Under the pieces are notes generated by a model, which made no database searches, was not told the DNA's origin, and saw only the letters and a program-made list of their open reading frames with translations. DNA of 37,067 nt. It comes from Acidimicrobiia bacterium. GTDB lineage: Bacteria > Acidobacteriota > Vicinamibacteria > Vicinamibacterales > UBA2999. The position numbers and the translations under genes are program-made. Numbering within the stretch: position 1 is the first letter of the stretch; each line of letters begins with the position of its first letter. Positions 1 to 7,033 of this stretch are shown here, one piece after another. Where the stretch lies: positions 1 to 37,067 of the forward strand of contig VFYY01000019.1 in assembly GCA_016871375.1 (NCBI GenBank). The letters are read 5' to 3'.

Positions 1-1
1 G

Positions 2-724
2 CCGCCCGCGGAGCCGCCGCCGCTGCCCGGCACGCCACGCACGGCGCTGCAGACGATCGTGATCGACCCCGGGCACGGCGGCGACGAAGCGGGCGTGCGC
101 GGCGCGGACGGCGTCGAGGAGAAGCAGGTCACGCTGGAGGTCGCGCGGCGGCTGCGCGCGCTCGTCGAGAACCGGCTCGGCGTCCGCGTGATCATGACGC
201 GTGACGAGGATCGCGCGCTCAGCCTCGACGAGCGCGCGGCCGTCGCCAACAACAGCAAGGCGGATCTCTTCCTGAGCCTGCACGCCAACGCGGCGCCGTT
301 CCCGGCCGTCGCGGGCGCGGAGGTCTTCCACCTGCGCCTCGATCCCGAAGCGGACGAGGCCCGCCGCTCCGCCGAGGCTGTGGCGATCGAGCTGCCCGTC
401 CTCGGCGGCGCCACGCGCACGCTCGACGTCATCCGCTGGGACCTCGCCCAGTCGCGCCACGTCGAGGCGTCCGCGGTGCTCGCCGGCATCCTCGCCGACA
501 CGCTGCGCGGCCAGGTCCCGATGGGGCCGCGGCCGCTGCAGGACGCGCCGCTGCGCGTGCTGATGGGGGCCAACATGCCCGCGGCGCTCGTGGAGATGGC
601 GTACCTGACGAACCCGGAGCAGGAGGGCCGCGCGCGCAGCGAGGCGTTCCAGACCTCGGTCGCGCAGGGGCTCTTCGAGGCCGTCCTCAAGTTCCGCGCC
701 TACCTGGAGGAGAGGCGTCCGTGA
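2..724 (+). CDS. N-acetylmuramoyl-L-alanine amidase, Amidase_3 family (5' partial)
   Basis: Zinc amidase that cleaves the bond between N-acetylmuramic acid and L-alanine in peptidoglycan. The reading frame is open to the left edge, so the start and probably a signal or AMIN-type N-terminus lie outside. The visible protein begins with a Pro-rich linker and enters the catalytic domain at VIDPGHGG (zinc His). It continues with a zinc Glu in EEKQVTLEV, a second zinc His in LSLHANA and the catalytic Glu in LVEMAYLTNP, so the active site is complete. The stop TGA shares GTGA with the GTG start of the next gene, which implies translational coupling. The coupling to a GerMN protein suggests an envelope-maturation role, which is an inference. 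The GTG at 59 lies inside the conserved domain and is not the true start. Confidence 0.93.
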   Translation, partial: PPAEPPPLPGTPRTALQTIVIDPGHGGDEAGVRGADGVEEKQVTLEVARRLRALVENRLGVRVIMTRDEDRALSLDERAAVANNSKADLFLSLHANAAPFPAVAGAEVFHLRLDPEADEARRSAEAVAIELPVLGGATRTLDVIRWDLAQSRHVEASAVLAGILADTLRGQVPMGPRPLQDAPLRVLMGANMPAALVEMAYLTNPEQEGRARSEAFQTSVAQGLFEAVLKFRAYLEERRP

Positions 725-1305
725 CGGCCGTTCGCGCGGCGATCGGCGTGGCGCTGCTCGCGCTGCTCGCATGGGCGGTGACGCAGGGGCTCGAGTGGCT
801 GATCAGGCCGCGGACGCCGGGCACGCAGGCGACCGCGGGCGGCGCCACCGCGGATCCGGGCGTGCCGCACATCACCGCGACGCTCTTCTACGGCGCGCCC
901 GACGGCACCGGCCTGGTCGGCGTGCGGCGTGAGGTGCCGCTCGCGGAAGGCGTGGTGCCGCAGGGCCGCGCCATCCTCACCGCCCAGCTGGAGCCGGCGC
1001 CCGAAGGCCACGTGTCCGTCATCCCGCAGGGGACCACGCTGCGCGCCTTCTACGTGACCCCGCAGGGCGACGCGTTCGTGGACCTCAACGGCGACGCGTC
1101 GGCGAAGCATCCGGGCGGCTCGTTCACCGAGCTCCTCACCGTGCACGCGATCGTCAATGCGGTGACCGCGAACCTGCCCTCCATCCAGCGCGTGCAGATC
1201 CTGATCGACGGCAGGGAGGCCGACACGCTGGCCGGCCACGTCGATCTGCGCCGCCCGCTGCCGCGCGACACCTCCCTGGTGCGCGCCGCGCAGGACGGTC
1301 AGTGA
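721..1305 (+). CDS. GerMN-domain membrane-anchored protein
   Basis: A protein of 194 aa with an N-terminal hydrophobic segment (about residues 7-25) without an obvious cleavage site, so probably a signal anchor, then a periplasmic GerMN-type domain (about 50-185). The recognisable pattern is an extended strand (TATLFYGAPDG), the GTTLRAFYV segment, then FTELLTVHAIVNAVTANLPS and VQILIDGREADTLAGHVDL. GerM of Bacillus is a sporulation and germination lipoprotein. Here there is no lipobox and no other sporulation gene in view, so a general cell-wall role together with the upstream amidase is more likely. The GTG start overlaps the amidase stop by 4 nt. The order GerM, rph, rdgB matches the Bacillus gerM-rph-ysnA cluster. 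Family assignment is fairly sure; cellular role is not known. Confidence 0.82.
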   Translation: MTAVRAAIGVALLALLAWAVTQGLEWLIRPRTPGTQATAGGATADPGVPHITATLFYGAPDGTGLVGVRREVPLAEGVVPQGRAILTAQLEPAPEGHVSVIPQGTTLRAFYVTPQGDAFVDLNGDASAKHPGGSFTELLTVHAIVNAVTANLPSIQRVQILIDGREADTLAGHVDLRRPLPRDTSLVRAAQDGQ

Positions 1306-1334
1306 GATGGCCCAATCGTTCGAGAGCAGTGATG

Positions 1335-1340
1335 TAGAGT
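1335..1340 (+). promoter_or_regulatory. putative -10 box (TAGAGT) of a leaderless rph transcript
   Basis: TAGAGT fits TANNNT and ends exactly 7 nt before the ATG at 1348, which would put the transcript start at the start codon. No Shine-Dalgarno sequence precedes that ATG, and no clear -35 box is seen. The same geometry occurs at several other genes in the window. Confidence 0.4.
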
Positions 1341-1347
1341 GATCGGC

Positions 1348-2079
1348 ATGAGAGCCGATGGCCGCCTGGCCGAGCAGTTGCGCCCGACCCGCATCACCCC
1401 CAATTTTCTCGTTCACGCCGAAGGATCCGTGCTCGTCGAGGCCGGCAAGACGAAGGTCATCTGTGCCGCGAGCGTCGAGGACCGCGTGCCGCCGTTCCGC
1501 CGGAACACCGGGAAGGGCTGGGTGACGGCCGAGTACGGGATGCTGCCGCGGTCCACGACCACGAGGTCGCAGCGCGAGTCCACGGCGGGCAGGGTCGGCG
1601 GGCGCACGCAGGAGATTCAGCGGCTGATCGGCCGGTCGCTGCGCGCGGTGACGCGGCTCGAGGAGCTCGGCGAGCGCACGATCACGCTCGACTGCGACGT
1701 GATTCAAGCGGACGGCGGGACGCGGACGGCCTCGATCACCGGCGCCTTCGTCGCGCTCGTGCTGGCGCTCAACAGGATGCGCGAGCACGATCTCATCCGC
1801 ACCATGCCCGTGCAGGACTACGTCGCCGCGACGAGCGTCGGCATCGTGGACGGCGAGCCGCTGCTCGACCTCGCGTACGTCGAAGACTCGCGCGCCGAGG
1901 TGGACATGAACATCATCAAGACGGGCGCGGGACTCTACATCGAGCTCCAGGGCACGGCGGAAGCGCTGCCCTTCGGCCGCGAGGCGCTCAACCGCCTGCT
2001 CGACCTCGGCGACACGGGCATCCGCCAGCTCATCGCGCTCCAGCGCGGCTTCGTCGGTCAGTTCCTGGACAGGAAGTAG
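1348..2079 (+). CDS. rph: ribonuclease PH
   Basis: Phosphorolytic 3'-to-5' exoribonuclease that trims tRNA 3' ends. The 243-aa product is full length for the family. It has the substrate-binding N-terminus (RADGR), the phosphate-binding [17 protein letters not shown] segment, and the acidic metal site [19 protein letters not shown] with the two expected aspartates. ATG 1348 is preferred over an in-frame GTG at 1339 because homologues begin at MRADGR and because the TAGAGT box would place the 5' end there. The gene ends in TAG at 2077-2079, immediately followed by a heptamer repeat. It stands between a GerMN gene and rdgB, a conserved neighbourhood. The TAG stop after a complete conserved C-terminus shows that TAG is a real stop in this organism. 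Confidence 0.97.
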   Translation: MRADGRLAEQLRPTRITPNFLVHAEGSVLVEAGKTKVICAASVEDRVPPFRRNTGKGWVTAEYGMLPRSTTTRSQRESTAGRVGGRTQEIQRLIGRSLRAVTRLEELGERTITLDCDVIQADGGTRTASITGAFVALVLALNRMREHDLIRTMPVQDYVAATSVGIVDGEPLLDLAYVEDSRAEVDMNIIKTGAGLYIELQGTAEALPFGREALNRLLDLGDTGIRQLIALQRGFVGQFLDRK

Positions 2080-2103
2080 GTCAAAGGTCAAGGGTCAAGG
2101 GTC
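2079..2103 (+). repeat. heptamer tandem repeat (GGTCAAR, 3.6 copies) between rph and rdgB
   Basis: Units GGTCAAA, GGTCAAG, GGTCAAG and GGTC follow each other without interruption, starting at the last base of the rph stop codon. The AAGGG at 2090-2094 is a plausible ribosome-binding site for rdgB, so the repeat fills the whole intergenic gap and may supply its translation signal. Confidence 0.85.
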
Positions 2104-2711
2104 TGCGCCTCTTCATCGCCACTACCAACCGCGACAAGCTGCGCGAGATCCGGCACATCCTGGCCGGCGTCGCTGTCGACATCCTCAGCCTGCAGGACGT
2201 CGCGTCCGTGCCCGAACCTGAGGAAACCGGAGAGACGTTTCGCGACAACGCCCGGCTGAAAGCGCTCTCCTACGACGCCTACGCGCCTGACGGCGCCTGC
2301 ACGGTCGCCGAGGACTCGGGCCTGGTGATCGACGCGCTCGACGGCGAGCCTGGCGTCCGCTCCGCGCGCTTTCTTCGTCCCGAGGCGTCCTACCCGGAAC
2401 GGTTCCGGGAAATCTACAGGCGGCTGGCGGAACGGCCGGGGCGTGCGCGCACAGCGCGGTTCATCTGCGCGGTGGCCATCGCCCGTGACGGACGCATCGT
2501 GCACGAAACGTCAGGAACCGTTGAGGGTGAGGTGGCGCCGGAGCCGCGCGGCAGCGGCGGCTTCGGCTACGACCCGATTCTCTACTATCCGCCCTACAAC
2601 GCCACGCTTGGTGAAGTCACCGAAGCCGAGAAGCTCGCCATCGCGCATCGCGGCGAAGCGTTTCGAAAGGTGGCGGACTGGATAAGAGGAATGGAGAACG
2701 GAGAACGATGA
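2103..2711 (+). CDS. rdgB: XTP/dITP (non-canonical purine NTP) pyrophosphatase, RdgB/HAM1
   Basis: House-cleaning NTPase that hydrolyses dITP and XTP to monophosphates. The protein has the family signature from its first residues (RLFIATTNRDKLREI), then EETGETFRDNARLKA, the catalytic AEDSGLVIDALDGEPGVRSARF and GGFGYDPI. There is no ATG, GTG or TTG between the rph stop and this N-terminus; the only plausible initiation codon in frame is CTG at 2103, with AAGGG 8 nt upstream inside the heptamer repeat. A GTG at 2208 would remove the nucleotide-binding N-terminus. The last residues (MENGER) are encoded by a second heptamer repeat. Product is 202 aa, normal length. Function is sure; the CTG start is an inference. 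Confidence 0.95.
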   Translation: MRLFIATTNRDKLREIRHILAGVAVDILSLQDVASVPEPEETGETFRDNARLKALSYDAYAPDGACTVAEDSGLVIDALDGEPGVRSARFLRPEASYPERFREIYRRLAERPGRARTARFICAVAIARDGRIVHETSGTVEGEVAPEPRGSGGFGYDPILYYPPYNATLGEVTEAEKLAIAHRGEAFRKVADWIRGMENGER

Positions 2712-2721
2712 GTTGTTCTCC
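2693..2721 (+). terminator. heptamer hairpin over the rdgB stop codon
   Basis: GGAGAAC occurs twice in tandem (2693-2699, 2700-2706) and its complement GTTCTCC follows at 2715-2721. The second copy can pair perfectly through an 8-nt loop that contains the TGA stop. No U-tract follows, so it may stabilise the 3' end rather than terminate. Confidence 0.45.
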
Positions 2722-2869
2722 CTTCCAACACCAGAGTCCGGCCACGGACGGAAGCGATCTCCCAGGGCGAGCAGGGCGGGCTACTCACGCTGGAAGGTCC
2801 GGCTGACCGCGATCGGCGTCGCGGCCTGGCGCGCGTGGCAGCGGCGACAGCCGCCAGGCGCGTCGCTGC

Positions 2870-3814
2870 CTAAAGCTTCCTGAGGCGGACGCGGCGCACG
2901 GCGTGGTCGCGCCCCTTCTCCAGGATCAGGTGGGCGCGCTCGCGCGTGGGCAGCACGTTCTGCCGCAGGTTCACGAGGTTGATCGACCGCCAGATCGAGC
3001 GCGCGGTGGCGGCCGCTTCATCCGTCGTCAGCGACGCGTAGCGGTGGAAATACGAGGACGGGTTCCTGAACAGGGTCTCCCGCAGCGCGAGGAAGCGCTC
3101 GACGTACCACTGTTCGATGTCGCCCTCGTTGGCGTCCACGTAGATCGAGAAGTCGAAGAAGTCGGACACGAACGTCGACGGGCCGCTGCCGGTCTGCAGC
3201 ACGTTCAGCCCCTCGACGAGGACGATGTCGGGCTGGCGGACCACCTGGTACTCGCCGGGCACGATGTCGTAGGCGAGATGGGAATACACCGGCGCGCTGA
3301 CTTCCTCGGCGCCGGACTTCAGGTCCGCCATGAAGCGCACCAGCCGCCGCTGGTCGTAGCTCTCGGGGAACCCCTTGCGCTCCATCAGCCCGCGCGCCTC
3401 GAGCTCGGTGCGCGGCAGCAGGAACCCGTCGGTCGTGACCAGATCGACGGCGGGATGGGTCGGCCAGCGCGCGAGCAGCGCCTGCAGCACGCGCGCGATG
3501 GCGCTCTTCCCCACCGCCACGCTCCCGGCAATGCCGATCACGTAGGGCACGCGCGGGGTCGCGGCGCCGAGGAACGTCGCCGCCGCCTCGTGCAGCCGGT
3601 GCCCCGCTGCGACGTACAGGTTCAGCAGGCGCGAGAGCGGCAGGTAGACGTCGGCCACCTCGTCGAGCGACATGCGCTCGGTGGGCCCGATCACCTGCCG
3701 GAGCTGCGGCTCGGTCAGCGGCAGCGGCGTGGCGTCGCTCAGGCGCGCCCACCCGGCGCGCGTGAACTCGACGAAGCGGGACACGGCGACCTGTTCGCCC
3801 GGAGACGCGGTCAC
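2870..3814 (-). CDS. coaA: pantothenate kinase, type I (CoaA)
   Basis: Phosphorylates pantothenate, the first step of coenzyme A synthesis. The 314-aa product matches the E. coli CoaA length. It shows the N-terminal [12 protein letters not shown] segment, the P-loop GSVAVGKS (about 97-104), TTDGFLLPR and [15 protein letters not shown], and the substrate region [16 protein letters not shown] followed by [10 protein letters not shown]. The GTG start overlaps the TGA stop of the upstream TSUP gene (GTGA, 3811-3814), so it is probably translated by coupling. It ends with TAG. It converges with rdgB across about 160 bp that hold no intact gene. Confidence 0.97.
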   Translation of the reverse strand: MTASPGEQVAVSRFVEFTRAGWARLSDATPLPLTEPQLRQVIGPTERMSLDEVADVYLPLSRLLNLYVAAGHRLHEAAATFLGAATPRVPYVIGIAGSVAVGKSAIARVLQALLARWPTHPAVDLVTTDGFLLPRTELEARGLMERKGFPESYDQRRLVRFMADLKSGAEEVSAPVYSHLAYDIVPGEYQVVRQPDIVLVEGLNVLQTGSGPSTFVSDFFDFSIYVDANEGDIEQWYVERFLALRETLFRNPSSYFHRYASLTTDEAAATARSIWRSINLVNLRQNVLPTRERAHLILEKGRDHAVRRVRLRKL

Positions 3815-4563
3815 AGCCTAAGCATAAGCGACACGGCCATCGCGAAGCCGATGACGACGACCATCCGCCGCACGGCGGTCCTTCCGATGCGCCGGGCGAT
3901 GCCGGCGCCGCCGACGCCGCCGAGCACGGCGCCGGCCGCCATCACGAGCGCGTCCGACCAGACGACCAGGCCGCTGACGACGAAGTAGGCCGAGGCCACC
4001 GCGTTGACCGCCACCGCCAGCACGTTCTTGATGCCGTTCATCTGGTGGATGTCGGTGTGGCCCATGACGCTCAGCGCGGCGAGCATCAGGATGCCGATGC
4101 CCGCGCCGAAGTAGCCGCCGTAGATGCCGACGAGGAGCTGGAAGAACATCACCCACGAGAACCAGTGCGAGCGGGCCTCGTGATACGGCGCCAGGTTGAA
4201 CCGGCGCTGCAGCGGCTCCTGCACCATGAACAGGACCGTCGCGAACAGGATGAGCACCGGCACGAGCCGGTCGAAGACGTCGGTGGGCGTCCGGTACAGC
4301 AGCACCGCGCCGGCCAGCCCGCCGATGACGCTCGGCACGACCAGCGCCCAGACGCGCGTGTCGAGCCCGCGCATCTCGCGGCGGTAGCCCCACACGCTGC
4401 CGAGCGATCCCGGCCACAACGCCACCGCGTTGGTGGCATTGGCTGGAATCGATGGCACGCCGAGCCAGATGAGCGTGGGAAAGGAAATCAGCGTGCCGCC
4501 GCCGGCGACCGAATTCATCGCGCCGGCGATGGCAGCGACGCTTATGAGCAGGACCTCCCGCAC
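3811..4563 (-). CDS. TSUP (TauE/SafE) family membrane permease
   Basis: Inner-membrane protein of 250 aa with about seven to eight hydrophobic segments and the two family half-repeats: [20 protein letters not shown] near the N-terminus and [19 protein letters not shown] in the middle. TSUP proteins move sulfite, sulfonates or other small anions; the substrate cannot be told from sequence. It is the first gene of a two-gene unit with coaA (GTGA overlap). The GTG start at 4563 has GAGGA directly against it, too close for a normal ribosome-binding site, and a TATCTT box 7 nt upstream, so the message may be leaderless. Confidence 0.9.
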   Translation of the reverse strand: MREVLLISVAAIAGAMNSVAGGGTLISFPTLIWLGVPSIPANATNAVALWPGSLGSVWGYRREMRGLDTRVWALVVPSVIGGLAGAVLLYRTPTDVFDRLVPVLILFATVLFMVQEPLQRRFNLAPYHEARSHWFSWVMFFQLLVGIYGGYFGAGIGILMLAALSVMGHTDIHQMNGIKNVLAVAVNAVASAYFVVSGLVVWSDALVMAAGAVLGGVGGAGIARRIGRTAVRRMVVVIGFAMAVSLMLRL

Positions 4564-4570
4564 TCCTCAG

Positions 4571-4576
4571 AAGATA
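4571..4576 (-). promoter_or_regulatory. putative -10 box (TATCTT) of a leaderless TSUP-coaA transcript
   Basis: On the minus strand TATCTT (TANNNT) is followed by 7 nt and then the GTG start of the TSUP gene. Confidence 0.4.
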
Positions 4577-4590
4577 TCAAGGCACAAGCT

Positions 4591-4618
4591 CCAAGATCCG
4601 AGATCCAAGATCCAAAGG
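4591..4618 (+). repeat. heptamer tandem repeat (CCAAGAT, 4 units)
   Basis: Units CCAAGAT, CCGAGAT, CCAAGAT and CCAAAGG keep a strict 7-bp period in the divergent gap between the TSUP gene and the gene at 4767. The remainder of this gap (4619-4754) shows no gene. Confidence 0.8.
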
Positions 4619-4754
4619 CGCCTGAGCATTCCACTGCATGGCGGCTGAAGGCGCGTGTTCCAGCCTGTTTTCGCGGGTCTTGTCCGCAACGGATCGACAA
4701 AGATGTCGGAACACGCCCTGTGCACCAACACGATTGTCGGACTGACTGATCGGA

Positions 4755-4760
4755 GATAAT
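4755..4760 (+). promoter_or_regulatory. putative -10 box (GATAAT), near-leaderless
   Basis: GATAAT differs from TATAAT by one base and ends 6 nt before the ATG at 4767. There is no Shine-Dalgarno sequence in those 6 nt, so a leaderless or nearly leaderless transcript is likely. TTGTCG about 15-16 nt upstream is a weak -35 candidate. Confidence 0.4.
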
Positions 4761-4766
4761 CGCGGC

Positions 4767-5189
4767 ATGTCTTCACCCTACGAGAGCGCGGATCTCCTCC
4801 TGAAGCTGTACGACATGCGCCGCGAGCCGACGATGCGCCAGGCGCGCACGTGGTTCGTGACCTTCAATCCCGACAGCGCCGACGACGTCGGCGCCGTGCT
4901 CCGCAGCGAGCACAGCGCGGCCTACCGCATGGTGACGTCCTTCTGGGACATGGCCGCCTCCTTCGTCAACAACGGCGCCATCGACGAGAAGATGTTCAAC
5001 GACGCCAACGGCGAGCACATCGTCGTCTTCTGCAAGGTGGAGCCGTTCCTGGCCGAGCACCGGGCACGCGCGGGCCAGCCGCAGTACCTGCTGCAGCTCG
5101 AGCAGCTCGTGATGCGCATCCCGAACGCGAAGGAGCGACTGGCGGCGGCGCGGGAGCGCTTCCGCGCGATGGCGGCGGCGCGCACCTGA
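4767..5189 (+). CDS. conserved hypothetical protein (DUF4760-like, uncertain)
   Basis: Cytoplasmic protein of 140 aa with no signal peptide and no membrane segment. It looks fully helical, with an aromatic, Asp-rich middle (RTWFVTFNPDSADDVGAVL, then SFWDMAASFVNNGAIDEKMF) and a Leu/Arg/Ala-rich C-terminal helix. The Asn-Asn-Gly-Ala-Ile-Asp motif after a helix resembles small DUF4760-type proteins, but I cannot confirm this. Its stop TGA shares one base with the ATG of the methyltransferase at 5189 (TGATG), so both are expected to be made together. The C-terminal Ala/Arg-rich helix may be a surface or nucleic-acid contact. No function is proposed. Confidence 0.8.
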   Translation: MSSPYESADLLLKLYDMRREPTMRQARTWFVTFNPDSADDVGAVLRSEHSAAYRMVTSFWDMAASFVNNGAIDEKMFNDANGEHIVVFCKVEPFLAEHRARAGQPQYLLQLEQLVMRIPNAKERLAAARERFRAMAAART

Positions 5190-6040
5190 TGGGGGCACGC
5201 GATGGCCTGGGCGCCATGCCCCTGTACGTCAACCTCCATCGCATCTACAACGAGCTGGCGGAGGCGGGCGTCGCGGCCGGCGCCCCGCTGACGCCCGAGC
5301 AGCTCTTCCCGTTCGACCAGATCCACTACCACGGCACCGACGCGGTGACGCACGCCGCGGAGACGCTCCAGCTCACGTCCGAGAGCCGCGTGCTCGAGAT
5401 CGGCTCGGGCCTCGGCGGCCCGGCCCGCTTCCTGGCGCACACGGTCGGCTGTCACGTGACCGCGCTCGACATCCAGGACGAGATGCACACCATCGCGTCC
5501 GACCTCACGCGCCGCGCCGGGCTGGCCGGCACGGTCACGCACGTGCTCGGCGACGCACTCAGCTACCCGTTTCCCGACCCCAGCTTCGACGCGGTCGTGA
5601 GCTGGCTGGCGATTCATCACATCCCCGATCGGCCGCGCCTCCTCGAGCGCCTCAGGCAGGCGCTCCGCCCGGGCGGCTGGCTCTACGTCGAGGACCTCTA
5701 CGCACGCGCCCCGTTCAAGGGCGATGACGTCGCCGACGTGAAGCACGTGCTGTACGGGGTGACGATGACCGGCGTGGAGGAGTACCAGCGCGAGGTCAAC
5801 GCCGCGGGGTTCACCGTCGTCGAGATGAGCGAGATGAGCGGGCCGTGGGGCGCGTTCTGCGCCGAGCGCGCCGCGGCGTGGAAGGCGGCGGCCGACCGGC
5901 ACGTGCGCGTGCACGGCATCGAGACCTACGCGACGCTCGAAGGCTTCTTCACCACCGTGCAGCGCCTGTTCGAGCGCGGCAGCCTCGGCGGACTGCGCCT
6001 GCTCGCCCAGGTGCCGAAGGAAACGAAGACGACGGAGTGA
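5189..6040 (+). CDS. SAM-dependent methyltransferase (class I, UbiE/sterol/sarcosine-type)
   Basis: A 283-aa Rossmann-fold methyltransferase. Motif I is VLEIGSGLGGPARFLA, followed by the acidic ribose-binding residue in VTALDIQDEM, the motif II/III region DALSYPFPDPSFDAVVSWLAIHHI split by a Pro, and LRPGGWLYVEDLY. The N-terminal LYVNLHRIYNELAEAG and PEQLFPFDQIHYHG segments resemble methyltransferases acting on small amines or lipids such as glycine/sarcosine, gamma-tocopherol or phosphoethanolamine types; the substrate is unknown. ATG 5189 overlaps the previous stop by one base; ATG 5216 is the alternative and fits homologue N-termini equally well. Confidence 0.88.
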   Translation: MGARDGLGAMPLYVNLHRIYNELAEAGVAAGAPLTPEQLFPFDQIHYHGTDAVTHAAETLQLTSESRVLEIGSGLGGPARFLAHTVGCHVTALDIQDEMHTIASDLTRRAGLAGTVTHVLGDALSYPFPDPSFDAVVSWLAIHHIPDRPRLLERLRQALRPGGWLYVEDLYARAPFKGDDVADVKHVLYGVTMTGVEEYQREVNAAGFTVVEMSEMSGPWGAFCAERAAAWKAAADRHVRVHGIETYATLEGFFTTVQRLFERGSLGGLRLLAQVPKETKTTE

Positions 6041-6045
6041 ACGGA

Positions 6046-6113
6046 TTCACGGAGAACCGGAGGGACGGAGAACCGTACGGAAGATCCTCCGCTCCTCCGG
6101 TTCTCCGTGTGAA
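6046..6113 (+). repeat. octamer-type inverted repeat after the methyltransferase gene
   Basis: The left arm (6046-6063) and right arm (6094-6113) are reverse complements except for a 2-nt bulge; the shared core is GGAGAACCGGAGG against CCTCCGGTTCTCC. Within the left part, CGGAGAAC, CGGAGGGA and CGGAGAAC follow an 8-bp period. It may act as a 3' stabiliser or terminator between convergent genes. Confidence 0.75.
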
Positions 6114-6157
6114 CCCGTTGCCTCCGTCTGCTCCGCTAGCGCGGTTTCGACTTCTTC

Positions 6158-6229
6158 GTAGTGTCCGGCTTTAGCCGGACCACACACGGCGGTGCCGATC
6201 AACGTGGTCCGGCTAGAGCCGGACACTAC
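6158..6229 (+). repeat. REP-like inverted pair (family A, GTAG-headed palindromes)
   Basis: Copy 1 (6158-6183, plus) starts with GTAG and forms the palindrome TGTCCGGCT / AGCCGGACCA. Copy 2 (6204-6229, minus) is the same 26-bp unit in opposite orientation, separated by 20 bp. A GTAG head followed by a palindrome, arranged as an inverted pair, is the organisation of enterobacterial REP/BIME elements moved by RAYT (Y1) transposases. It sits between convergent genes. Confidence 0.8.
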
Positions 6230-6247
6230 GACGTTTCAGAAACCGCT

Positions 6248-7033
6248 CTAGCTCCTGCACGGGCTCGGGGCGAACTTGGAGCCGTCGGGCTCCCTCTTGA
6301 AGTCCGAGCTGGTGATGAACGGCTGCACGAGGTACGTCGGGTCCTCGACGATCGTCGTCACCGTCAGCCAGTCGCCCGCGTTCCCCTCGTTGTGGAAGAG
6401 GAAGTACTCGGTCAGCACGGCGTTCTCGCTGGAGGGCACGCCGTTCCTGCGCAGCCACGCCGCGCGGAGGTTCCTCGTGTTGACGCGCAGCGGCGCCCAG
6501 CGGAGCGGCGGGGCCGCGCCCCGGCCGGCGGGCGGACGCTCCCACTCGGCGACCGAGTGCCCCTGCAGCGTGCGCTCGGCAGGCGCCGGGCGCGCCGCGT
6601 CGAAGTGCAGCCGTCGCGTCTGCTGCCCGGCATCGCTCTCGATTTTCAGCGTCGTGTCGTTCTCCCACGAGATGCGCAGCCGTCCCGGCATCCGCATGAG
6701 CGCGGCAGCGCCGTAGGCGAGACACGAGCCGTCGGTCGCGGGATCCCACGCCGCCGCGGCCTTGCGGCCCGCGTCGTTCACCGGCACGCTCGAGGTGTCG
6801 CCCTTGGCGGGCGTCACCATGCGCCAGCGCCAGTCTTCGGTGACGACCGAGACCCACGTGCCCGTGAGATCCACCGGCGATGCGGCGCGAGGCGTGGGCG
6901 GAGGCACGGGCGGCCCGCCGCCGCGCTGGGCAGACCCTGAGACGGGCCACAGAGCCACAGAGACACAGAGCAGAAGAATCCACTCCGTGACTCCGTGTCT
7001 CCGTGGCCTGTGATCGCAAGACGGGATCATCAT
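6248..7033 (-). CDS. secreted protein of unknown family, paralogue of the product at 7989-8849
   Basis: A protein of 261 aa. The start ATG at 7033 overlaps the TGA of the MBL gene (ATGA). The N-terminus has a basic stretch (HRPRRH), a hydrophobic core (WILLLCVSVALW) and a likely signal-peptidase site after SGSA. Mature features: DLTGTWVSVVTEDWRW, a GAAALMRMPGRLRISWEND segment, QTRRLHFD, and near the C-terminus WLRRNGVPSSENAVLTEYF and LTVTTIVEDPTYLVQPF. The last two blocks match WVRRNGLPQSDRTTMTERF and VTVVRDPVYLTEP in the upstream gene, so the two are paralogues. Lipocalin-like beta strands are likely. No catalytic motif is recognised. The signal peptide is encoded by octamer repeats. The gene ends in TAG. 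Confidence 0.82.
   Translation of the reverse strand: MMIPSCDHRPRRHGVTEWILLLCVSVALWPVSGSAQRGGGPPVPPPTPRAASPVDLTGTWVSVVTEDWRWRMVTPAKGDTSSVPVNDAGRKAAAAWDPATDGSCLAYGAAALMRMPGRLRISWENDTTLKIESDAGQQTRRLHFDAARPAPAERTLQGHSVAEWERPPAGRGAAPPLRWAPLRVNTRNLRAAWLRRNGVPSSENAVLTEYFLFHNEGNAGDWLTVTTIVEDPTYLVQPFITSSDFKREPDGSKFAPSPCRS
6945..7011 (-). repeat. octamer inverted repeat inside the 5' end of the secreted-protein gene
   Basis: On the plus strand CACAGAGC / CACAGAGA / CACAGAGC-like octamers (6948-6971) face ACTCCGTG / ACTCCGTG / TCTCCGTG-like octamers (6980-7004). The two arms are imperfect reverse complements and both keep an 8-bp period. The repeat lies wholly inside the coding sequence and encodes residues around 8-27, including the signal-peptide hydrophobic core. 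Confidence 0.8.

Noticed and set aside
2208-2711. Start of rdgB at GTG 2208
   Set aside because: It would delete the conserved ATTNRDKLREI nucleotide-binding segment encoded directly upstream.
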